DNA of 64,000 nucleotides, from positions 1-64,000 of the forward strand of contig NZ_CABVHK010000023.1 in assembly GCF_902497785.1 (NCBI RefSeq), read 5' to 3'. The stretch comes from Pseudomonas fluorescens (GTDB lineage: Bacteria > Pseudomonadota > Gammaproteobacteria > Pseudomonadales > Pseudomonadaceae). Both the position numbers and the translations under genes were made by a program. Positions 53,074 through 60,605 of the stretch are shown in pieces. Positions within the stretch are counted from its first letter, which is position 1; each line of letters begins with the position of its first letter. Below the pieces are notes generated by a model. The model was not told where the DNA came from and searched no databases. It was given only the letters and a program-made list of their open reading frames with translations.

Positions 53074-54874
53074 TACAGACTCCCGTTGGATGTTCTTGAT
53101 CACTTCGCGTTCGCTCATCTGCCCCGGCGATTTTTTCCGCCTTGGAAAGGGTCATGTTGACCGGCTGATTTCCGTCAATTGCCTGCCCGGCAAGAACTTT
53201 TGCGGCGATGTAACCGAAGGTCATCCCAGGACCGAGCGTGATGCCGCCGCTTGGGTAATGGCCGTTCATGATGCTGTTCATGTCATTGCCTACGGCAAAT
53301 AGCCCCGGAATCGGCGCGCCGTGTTCGTCTAAGGCGCGGGCGCTGGCATCGGTGTTCAGACCGGCGAAAGTGCCGAGGCTGCCGGGCACCAGCTTCACCG
53401 CATAGAACGGTCCTCTGCGCAGACTGCCAAGGGACGGGTTAGGCCCATGTAAAACTTCCCCCTGTGCTCTGTTGTACAGCGACTCACCACGTTGAAAGAG
53501 CGGGTCGTGACCGAGCTCCGCGCCAAGGTTGAATGCGCTGACGGTCTCTTCCAGCTGCTGCGCATCGATGCCACATTGGCGTGCCAGTTCGACCAACGTC
53601 GGGGCCTTGATCAAGTAGCCCTCGCGTACGTACTTTGTAGTCGGGAACGGAAACGGTTTCGACCAGCCCAGGCCATAGCGGCGCTGGGTGCGGTGATCGC
53701 AGATCAGCCAGGAAACAGGGGCTTCCCGGGGACCCGTGGCCTCAAACAGCGCGCACATGAAGTCGTGGTAGGAGTCGGCCTCGTTGACAAAGCGTTGGCC
53801 ATTTTGGCGCACGGCGATGAAACCGGGTTTGGCTCGTTCCATCAGGTGCGGAAAACCGCTGAAACCGCCATCTTCACGCGGCACTCGGGACACCGGTGCC
53901 CACGCGGCGGCATGGGTCAAGTCGGATGCCACGCATGCCCCGACGCTTTCGCCAAGGCGCAAGCCATCGCCCGTATTACCCTTGGGCGCTGCGCTCAAAT
54001 GTTCGGTGCCATTGGGGGCATGCCGGAACAGGCGGGCGATGCGCTGCTGGTCGTGGGGAAAACCTCCGCAAGCGAGCACCACGCCACGTCGAGCGCGGAT
54101 CTCGATCAGGCGCCCGGCAGATTCGACTCGCGCTCCGAGCACGCGCTCACCGTCACGCAGCAGTTCGCGCACGGGCGTGTCGGTCAGCAAGCGAACCTGA
54201 CGATCCAGCGCGCTTTTGAGCAGGCGGGCAACCAGTGCGTTGCCGTTCACCAGGTGCAGGCCCCGGCCATGAAACAGCAGGTCGCGGGCGTGGCGCAACA
54301 GGCGCTTGCCGGCGTAGAGCAATGAGGACGGCGACTGGCGGGCGTTGAGAAAATGATTGAGGTCGGCACCGCCGGCGATGCCCATTCCCGCGAGGCTGAT
54401 CACGTCGAGCGGGCGTCGGAGTTTGTTGATCCAAAGGCCCAGGCGACGACCGTCGAAGGGTTGCGCACAGACCGAGCGGCCACCTTTTGCATAGCCTTCG
54501 CTGGCGTGAAAATCAGGCATTTTGCTGCCGGAGAAAAATTGCACCTCGGTATGGCCTTGAAAAAAGTCGATCATCTTCGGCCCTTGTTCCAGGAACGTTT
54601 CCACGCGCGGGTCGAGCACTTCGCTGCGCAGTTCATGACGCAGGTAAATCCTCGACTGTTCCAGGTCTTCAACGATACCGTCGGCGATGGCCAATGGGTT
54701 ACGCGGAATCCACAGCCAACCGCCCGACCAGGCGCTGGTGCCGCCTAGCTGCGGCTCCTTCTCCACAACGATGACGTCGAGGTTAAGTTGCGCAGCAGTC
54801 ACCGCCGCTGCCAGGCCAGAGGCGCCAGAGCCGACGACCAGAACATCACAAATCAGGGGGTCGCTGATGGACAT
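53057..54874 (-). CDS. FAD-dependent dehydrogenase (ketosteroid dehydrogenase/fumarate reductase-like), copy 2
   Basis: The 605-residue flavoprotein is clearly paralogous to copy 1 along its whole length: VLVVGSGASGLAAAVTAA, GGTSAWSGGWLWIPRNPLA, MNGHYPSGGITLGPGMTFGYIAA. It has a C-terminal tail of about 35 residues not present in the other copies. The start at 54874 has no strong ribosome site. It lies in one direction with the NIPSNAP, copy 3 and shikimate-dehydrogenase-like genes and is probably co-expressed. Confidence 0.87.
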   Translation of the reverse strand: MSISDPLICDVLVVGSGASGLAAAVTAAQLNLDVIVVEKEPQLGGTSAWSGGWLWIPRNPLAIADGIVEDLEQSRIYLRHELRSEVLDPRVETFLEQGPKMIDFFQGHTEVQFFSGSKMPDFHASEGYAKGGRSVCAQPFDGRRLGLWINKLRRPLDVISLAGMGIAGGADLNHFLNARQSPSSLLYAGKRLLRHARDLLFHGRGLHLVNGNALVARLLKSALDRQVRLLTDTPVRELLRDGERVLGARVESAGRLIEIRARRGVVLACGGFPHDQQRIARLFRHAPNGTEHLSAAPKGNTGDGLRLGESVGACVASDLTHAAAWAPVSRVPREDGGFSGFPHLMERAKPGFIAVRQNGQRFVNEADSYHDFMCALFEATGPREAPVSWLICDHRTQRRYGLGWSKPFPFPTTKYVREGYLIKAPTLVELARQCGIDAQQLEETVSAFNLGAELGHDPLFQRGESLYNRAQGEVLHGPNPSLGSLRRGPFYAVKLVPGSLGTFAGLNTDASARALDEHGAPIPGLFAVGNDMNSIMNGHYPSGGITLGPGMTFGYIAAKVLAGQAIDGNQPVNMTLSKAEKIAGADERTRSDQEHPTGVCNETYQ

Positions 54875-54942
54875 AGGGATTACCGCGAGAAGGAATGAGG
54901 TTGGCTGCTCCCAATCAGAAGCAGCGCAACGCAGCGAAAAGG

Positions 54943-55263
54943 TTATTTGAGCGGAGAAAAGTCGGTCGGACGCAGCAGTCGTGAATCCAGCGTCACCACG
55001 GCGTCCAGTTCCTTGTTTTGCCGCGCGAAGTCCTGCCAGCGTGGATCGGCCGCCATGGCATTGCGGCGTGTCATGCGGTCGTCAAGGCTGGCGTAACCCC
55101 AGATGTGCACCACTTGATTGACTTCACCGATTTCGGTGGTGAAAAAGCCGACCAGGTTGCCCAAGTGTTCTTGCTGCACGGCCAATGCGGCGCTTTTGTA
55201 CAGGGTCAGCCAGTCGCCGAGCTTGGTTGGTTTAATCGTGTAGGTGCGCAGTTCGTAGTACAT
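54943..55263 (-). CDS. NIPSNAP-family protein
   Basis: The 106-residue dimeric ferredoxin-like (alpha+beta barrel) protein of the NIPSNAP family starts MYYELRTYTIKP and has GFFTTEIGEVNQVVHIWGYASLDDR. GGAG precedes the ATG. Its first 32 nt overlap the end of the copy 3 flavoprotein gene. Small proteins of this fold often act as isomerases or accessory factors in ring-compound catabolic operons; the exact role is unknown. Confidence 0.83.
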   Translation of the reverse strand: MYYELRTYTIKPTKLGDWLTLYKSAALAVQQEHLGNLVGFFTTEIGEVNQVVHIWGYASLDDRMTRRNAMAADPRWQDFARQNKELDAVVTLDSRLLRPTDFSPLK

Positions 55264-57010
55264 GGTGTTCTCCAGTGTGGGATGGTTGTGCAGTGCTGTG
55301 GTCGAGCCGGCGAGCGATATCGCTGGCGGCGAGGTAACCGAAAGTGATGCCTGGGCCGAGGGTGATACCGGGACCGGGGTAAGTACCGTCCATGATCGAA
55401 TTCATTTCGTTGCCGGCAGCGTAGAGGCCGGGGATCGGCGCTGCGCTGCGATTCAGCACGTTGGCCTGGCCATTGGTGACCAGGCCTCGGGCTGAACCGA
55501 GATCGCCGGTGAATAAACGCACGGCGTAGAAGGGCGCCTTGCGCAGGGGTTTCAGGCATGGATTGGGTTGATGCAGCGGATCGCCCATGTAGCGGTTGTA
55601 GGCCGTACTTCCCTTGCCGAACTGTTGGTCGACGCCTCGTTCGGCATCGTCGTTGTATTGCGCCAGGGTCTGCTCCAGAGAATGCGCATCCAGGCCGGCC
55701 ATGCGCGCCAGTTCGGCGAGGCTGTCGGCACGCAGCAGATAACCGGCGTCTATCAATGCGCTGTTGTCGACGGGTCGCGGACGCGCCAGACCCATGCCGT
55801 AGTTGTTCAGTGCTTCGCTGTCACAGAGCAGCCAGCAGGGCGCATTGGCGCCGCCATCGGCGAACATGGCTTCGACAAAACAGTGATAGGAATTGGATTC
55901 ATTGACGAAACGCCGCCCGGCACGGTTGACCGCGATGACACCGGGTTTGGCGCGGTCGGTGACCAGATGCGGAAAGCGTTCCACGCTGCCGTCGGTCTTG
56001 TGCAGCACCGAAACCGGGGCCCAGAAGAAATTCGCCGACAGGTTGTCACCGATTGCCGCGTCGACCGAGGCGGCCAAGCGTTGCCCATCACCGACGTTGG
56101 CAGGCGGTGACATGCTCCAATGCTCCGAACCAGTGGAAGGCCGCTGTTCGGCGGCTTGTGCCCCCGCGGCAAAACCACCCATGGCCAGCACCACACCACC
56201 GCGAGCGAACACGGGACGGGTTATTCCGTGCCTGGAAATCTGCACACCCTTGACCGAGCCCTGCTCGACGATCAATGCCTCGGCCGTCGCTTGCAGCCAT
56301 AGATCGACGCCGTTGGCCATAGCGCTGGTGGCCAGGCGCGCGATCAATGCATTGCCGACGGTCAGGCGGGTGCCGCGTGGGTGGCTGAGGCGGTCGACGG
56401 CATAACGTCCGATAAGTTTGAGGCAGTGCCAGAGTGATTTCGGCGAACGCTTGAAGCTGAGGAAGTGCTGGATGTCGACACGATTGACCATCATGCCGCC
56501 GAAAAGCAGCATGCCATCCGGGGGGCGCTTGAGGTCTTTGAAATGCTCGCCAAGACGGCGACCGTCGTACTCGTCGATTTCCAGCGCACGACCCGTTTGC
56601 GTGCCACCCGGCAAGTCCGGGTAGTAGTCGGGAGACAACGGTCGCAGGCTGTACTTGAGTTCGCTGTGGGTTTCCAGGTAACGCAGGGCTTCACGAGCCT
56701 GTTCGATGAAGGCATCGATCAATTGCGGGTTGTAGCCGTTACCGATCACCTCTTTCAGGTAAGTACGCATCTGTTCGGCGGGCAGGTGATGCCCGGCAGC
56801 CCGGGCCTGGTCGGTATCGTGCAGCCATACCGCACCACCGGAAATCGCCGACGTACCGCCAAAGGCCTCGGTTTTTTCCACCAATAAAACCTTGAGGCCG
56901 CGGCAACTGGCAGTCACCGCTGCGGCGAATCCGGCTGCGCCGCTGCCCAGGACAATCACGTCATAGGTCAGCTCGGCAGTGGCAGAAGGCAGGGAAGTCG
57001 TAGTGTTCAT
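55232..57010 (-). CDS. FAD-dependent dehydrogenase (ketosteroid dehydrogenase/fumarate reductase-like), copy 3
   Basis: The 592-residue flavoprotein is the most divergent of the three: VIVLGSGAAGFAAAVTAS, GGTSAISGGAVWLHDTDQA (differing from the WSGGW of the others) and MDGTYPGPGITLGPGITFGYLAA. All FAD-binding parts are intact. The difference near the N-terminal substrate region suggests another substrate or step. It starts 31 nt after the shikimate-dehydrogenase-like gene in the same operon. Confidence 0.87.
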   Translation of the reverse strand: MNTTTSLPSATAELTYDVIVLGSGAAGFAAAVTASCRGLKVLLVEKTEAFGGTSAISGGAVWLHDTDQARAAGHHLPAEQMRTYLKEVIGNGYNPQLIDAFIEQAREALRYLETHSELKYSLRPLSPDYYPDLPGGTQTGRALEIDEYDGRRLGEHFKDLKRPPDGMLLFGGMMVNRVDIQHFLSFKRSPKSLWHCLKLIGRYAVDRLSHPRGTRLTVGNALIARLATSAMANGVDLWLQATAEALIVEQGSVKGVQISRHGITRPVFARGGVVLAMGGFAAGAQAAEQRPSTGSEHWSMSPPANVGDGQRLAASVDAAIGDNLSANFFWAPVSVLHKTDGSVERFPHLVTDRAKPGVIAVNRAGRRFVNESNSYHCFVEAMFADGGANAPCWLLCDSEALNNYGMGLARPRPVDNSALIDAGYLLRADSLAELARMAGLDAHSLEQTLAQYNDDAERGVDQQFGKGSTAYNRYMGDPLHQPNPCLKPLRKAPFYAVRLFTGDLGSARGLVTNGQANVLNRSAAPIPGLYAAGNEMNSIMDGTYPGPGITLGPGITFGYLAASDIARRLDHSTAQPSHTGEHHVLRTAHLHD

Positions 57011-57041
57011 TGTTATCGCCTGTCAGGGACGCGCCGGAGAG

Positions 57042-57860
57042 TCAGATCTCCAGCGGCGTCACACCCATGAAGTGACCGAGGTTACCCAACTGCGCCAACG
57101 CCATTTCCGGCCCGGTCTGAATCGGACAGCCCAGGCTTCGGGCCAAGGCGAGGAACGGTGTCACCGCCGGTGATGTCACGACATCGGCCACCAGGGTTTT
57201 GGCGTTCAGGGTTTGCATCAGCGCGGTCGGCAACGGCATCGGGCCGTCATCACTGGTTGCACTCATGCCGACTGGCGAGGCGTTGACGACAAGGTCGAAG
57301 TGCTTGAGCGAGTCCGGTCCTGCGCTGATCGTAATCTGCGGGAAAGCGTTGCGCAGAAGGTCGCCGAGCACCTCGACGCGCTCGTGGCTGATGTCGCTGA
57401 TGGCCAAGTGGCTGACCCCGGCCTGGCACAACGAATACGCAATCGCGCTGCCGACGCCGCCGGTGCCGATCACCAGAACCTGTCTGTCTTCGGGATTGAA
57501 ACCGTGCTTGCGCGCAGCGTTGAGAAAGCCCTCGCCGTCAACGATATCGCCCACCAGTCGACCGTCGGCTTCGCGGCGGATCACATTGACCGAGCGCAGC
57601 GCCGCCGAGCGTTCACTGACGCTATCCAGGCAGGTGGCCAACAGTTGTTTGTAAGGGACGGTGACCACGCATCCGCGTAAGTTTTGCCAGCCACGCAGGG
57701 TCTGGACGAAGTCATGCAGCGCAGTCTGTGCAAGGTCGATGGCGAGCATGGAGACGTTCTGCTGGTGGTCGGCGAACCAGCGATTGAAGTTTTCCGGCGA
57801 TTTCACCTGGGCTACAGGCGAGCCGACGATGGCGACTAGTTCAGTCGAACCCTGAATCAT
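57042..57860 (-). CDS. Shikimate/quinate dehydrogenase-like protein
   Basis: The 272-residue AroE-family protein has the substrate-binding start VAIVGSPVAQVKSPENFNRWF, where shikimate dehydrogenases usually have a Ser-x-Ser pair. It also has CVVTVPYKQLLA, with the catalytic Lys followed by Gln, and the NAD(P) loop VLVIGTGGVGSAIAYSL. The neighbouring catabolic genes and IclR regulator favour a catabolic quinate/shikimate-type or related cyclohexane-carboxylate role rather than aromatic biosynthesis. It is the first gene of the minus-strand operon. Confidence 0.82.
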   Translation of the reverse strand: MIQGSTELVAIVGSPVAQVKSPENFNRWFADHQQNVSMLAIDLAQTALHDFVQTLRGWQNLRGCVVTVPYKQLLATCLDSVSERSAALRSVNVIRREADGRLVGDIVDGEGFLNAARKHGFNPEDRQVLVIGTGGVGSAIAYSLCQAGVSHLAISDISHERVEVLGDLLRNAFPQITISAGPDSLKHFDLVVNASPVGMSATSDDGPMPLPTALMQTLNAKTLVADVVTSPAVTPFLALARSLGCPIQTGPEMALAQLGNLGHFMGVTPLEI

Positions 57861-57945
57861 GGGAGGTACCCGCTTATTGGCTTTGTTGTAAGGCCGATAC
57901 TGCAAGCGGTGAACGCGGCGGACAATCGAGCGTGTGCACGATTCG

Positions 57946-58005
57946 GTTGATAATCGCATCGCTAGTGCGATAATCGCAGTCTATGTGCGATAAAGAGTCC
58001 AACTG
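57946..58005. promoter_or_regulatory. Three 20-bp tandem operator-like repeats
   Basis: Three consecutive 20-bp units end exactly at the IclR start codon. They share GATAATCGCA (57949, 57969) and TGCGATAA (57966, 57986). The middle unit contains the perfect palindrome TGCGAT-A-ATCGCA at 57966-57978. The array lies in the divergent spacer between the dehydrogenase-like operon and the IclR gene, as expected for IclR-type operators with autoregulation. Confidence 0.65.
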
Positions 58006-58779
58006 ATGAAGCAACCTACGATCCACCCGCGGGATTTGATCGTCGGCCTGCAAAAAGGCTTGGCGTTGCTGCAGTTGTTTTCTCAGGGGCACCCGCGCCT
58101 GAGCGTGCCGCAAGTAGCACGAATGGCCGATATGACCCAGAGCGCCGCCCGACGTTTTCTGCTGACCTTGGTGCATGACGACTTTGCGCAGACCGACGGC
58201 CGCCATTACTGGCTGACCGCCAAGACCTTGCGTATCGGCCAGGCTTACGTCGATTCCGCAGTGCTGCCGCGCATGCTGAGGCCCATCGTCGAACAGGTGG
58301 CACGAACCACCCAAGAGCATGTCTCGGTAGGAGTTCGCGACGGTGATGACATTGTGCATGTGGTGCGTAGTCGCTATAGCCACATAACCTCAATGTCGAT
58401 CCGCCCCGGTTCACGGGTGCCGATGTATTGCACCGGCAGCGGACGGTTGTGGTTGGCGAGTTTTTCGCAGGAGGCGCTTTGCGCTTACTTCAAACGCAAC
58501 CCGCCCCAGGCCATCACGCCTTATACGCTCACCGACGAAGCATTGATCTGCCGCGAAATCGCCTTGGCGGGCGAGCGTGGTTACGTGATGGTGGATCAGG
58601 AATATGAAGTGGGCATGCGGGTGTTGAGCGTGCCGCTGACTGATCGGGAAGGGCAATTGCAGGCAACGCTGACACTGACTACTCACGCGTCGCGCATGAC
58701 CGTTGAGGAGATGCGCGAGCGGTATCTGTCGGCGCTGTACGAAGGGCAGGCGCTGCTGCGGCCGATCATGACGCTTTAA
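58006..58779 (+). CDS. IclR-family regulator (PcaR/PobR-like)
   Basis: The 257-residue regulator has an N-terminal winged helix-turn-helix (LSVPQVARMADMTQSAARRFLLTL) and a C-terminal effector domain. ITSMSIRPGSRVPMYCTGSGRLWLAS matches the PcaR/PobR subgroup, which senses aromatic or hydroaromatic acids. It is divergent from the operon at 57860 and preceded directly by the 20-bp repeats. It probably controls the whole cluster. Confidence 0.88.
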   Translation: MKQPTIHPRDLIVGLQKGLALLQLFSQGHPRLSVPQVARMADMTQSAARRFLLTLVHDDFAQTDGRHYWLTAKTLRIGQAYVDSAVLPRMLRPIVEQVARTTQEHVSVGVRDGDDIVHVVRSRYSHITSMSIRPGSRVPMYCTGSGRLWLASFSQEALCAYFKRNPPQAITPYTLTDEALICREIALAGERGYVMVDQEYEVGMRVLSVPLTDREGQLQATLTLTTHASRMTVEEMRERYLSALYEGQALLRPIMTL

Positions 58780-58874
58780 AGCTCATGGGCCGGTGGTTTG
58801 GGCCAGGGTGTGAAACTCACAGGGACGGTTAATGGCGCTTTTAGATGTGGCAGCCATTTACTGTTACAACGAGT

Positions 58875-59927
58875 TTACAAACTGCCTGCTTCGTCGACAG
58901 ATGCCTGAAGAAACTCTGCTATCAGCGATGTAATCTGCTGTTGAATCGCCTCACGCTGGCGGGCGCCGTCGCCATCCCGGCAAATGATGCCATCGCCTGG
59001 TACTTCTTCTTCGAGCATCTCCTGCGCGCCAGGTTTGCATACCGACACAAAGCTGAAATGACTTGCATCGCTGATTTCGACGTAGCGGCTTGACGCCGCA
59101 GGCAGGCGTTTGGCCAGGTTGGCAGACTCCAGCTCGGCGGGAAGATCGTGCGAGGGTACGCCAGCAGCGATCACCAGCGCTGGCACCGGCAGCGAAGCCA
59201 GGCTTTCATCGGTCAGGCCCCGTGAAAGGCCCAGGTCCAATGCAACCACCGCAGTGACGCGTTTATCGCGCAAATCGGCGGCCAACGCGGCCTTTGATTG
59301 CGAAGTGCTTGCGGGGTTTATCTTTGCATAGACGCTGCAACTCGCTAACTGCGGGTGTGCTTTGCAGTCATGGGCGAAGCGGTCTGGATCGAAACGAGCA
59401 CCGGCGATCTCCAGGGCGGTCATACCGCCGAGTGAATGGCCCGCTACGGCAATTCGGCCATCCGCGACCACGCCGAATTTTTCAGGTTGAGCCGTGACGC
59501 TATCAATGACTCGGCTCAAATCAACAGGACGCTGCCATAACTGCGCCGCTGCTTGAGGGCTACGGTCATGGGTCGTGGTGCCAGGGTGATTGACGGCGGC
59601 GACGATGTAACCCTTATGGGCCAGCGCACTGGCGAGCCAGATCTGGTTGCTCCAGTTCCCCCTGTATCCGTGGGAGAGCACCAATAGTGGATGCTTGCCC
59701 GCTGCGGGCGGCGCGTTCCGAACCGCAGAAGCACCGACAAACACCGCATCATCGCCGATCAATTGCGCGGTTGCGGTCGTTGCACCGGGGTACCAGACGA
59801 CCATCTCGAGTGAGCGGTCATTGTGCGCGTCCTGCAGTGTGGAAGACTGGAAGCCGACAGGGTTCCCGTCAGCGAATGCGGTAGTCGTCAGACAGGTCAA
59901 CAACAGGGCGCCGAAAGCTATTTTCAA
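58875..59927 (-). CDS. Exported alpha/beta-hydrolase (dienelactone-hydrolase/PAF-AH-like)
   Basis: The 350-residue hydrolase has a Sec signal peptide (KIAFGALLLTCLTTTAFA), the nucleophile Ser in VAGHSLGGM and an oxyanion region at LVLSHGYRGN. The likely catalytic His is in SDASHFSFV near the C terminus. Four Cys in the mature part fit a periplasmic protein with disulfides. I place the start at a TTG (59927), since AAGGAAG lies just upstream and this start gives a clean signal peptide. The substrate is unknown. Confidence 0.82.
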   Translation of the reverse strand: MKIAFGALLLTCLTTTAFADGNPVGFQSSTLQDAHNDRSLEMVVWYPGATTATAQLIGDDAVFVGASAVRNAPPAAGKHPLLVLSHGYRGNWSNQIWLASALAHKGYIVAAVNHPGTTTHDRSPQAAAQLWQRPVDLSRVIDSVTAQPEKFGVVADGRIAVAGHSLGGMTALEIAGARFDPDRFAHDCKAHPQLASCSVYAKINPASTSQSKAALAADLRDKRVTAVVALDLGLSRGLTDESLASLPVPALVIAAGVPSHDLPAELESANLAKRLPAASSRYVEISDASHFSFVSVCKPGAQEMLEEEVPGDGIICRDGDGARQREAIQQQITSLIAEFLQASVDEAGSL

Positions 59928-60605
59928 TGTGGTTTCTTCCTTGATTGGACGAGTGCATAGCCACCTGAAACCGCCATCAGGCGCATCCACCCGATTATGG
60001 AGTCGCAACTATCTGGCTGACTATAAGCCTGGACATTAAAGCCTGCATTCGGCAGTCACGCATAACTTTCATTGTTAGCACTATTCGCGGTTTTTCGTGA
60101 GGAGGCGGAACGTCCGCTTCTGGCCGGCTTGGTTTTTTCGCCAAGGACTTAAGCGACCCGAAGCCGTCAGTCGACCTGGGGACATAATTTGGATGGCGTG
60201 TACCAGTGGACTGCGGAGTCGACATGAACGTGTTTTTGCTTTTGAGGTATGAAGGGCGTGTCTAGCGTGCCCAGTGCTATGCCCATTACTTACATGGTTC
60301 ATTGTCCATAGTTGATCCGATACAAATAATGACCAGGTTGTAATGCAATAACGGGTGAGTCGATTGCAGTCCGATGGTCAAGAAGGACGCATTTTTTCAA
60401 CTGCCCACTGCCCACCGAAAACAGGTCAAATCAACGCTCCTGCGCTATCGCCGGTTGCGAACAGGTGAAGAATAAGAGTGATGCAATAATCTTTATTGCC
60501 ATTATGTATAAGATTGGGTCTGAGTTTTGACATACTTTCAAACGTAGATGTGGGTAGGGAAACGGATGATATCTGCGCTGGTTTAATTAATCGGGTGTTT
60601 TATTT
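59928..60605. other. Long intergenic region upstream of the TIR gene
   Basis: These 678 bp hold no gene I can support. Base composition becomes AT-richer towards 60600. At 60112-60130 is GTCCGCTTCTGGCCGGCTT, a spacer motif related to those at about 44220 and 45870. The final 150 bp probably carry the promoter of the TIR gene; no clear box pair could be chosen. Confidence 0.4.
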
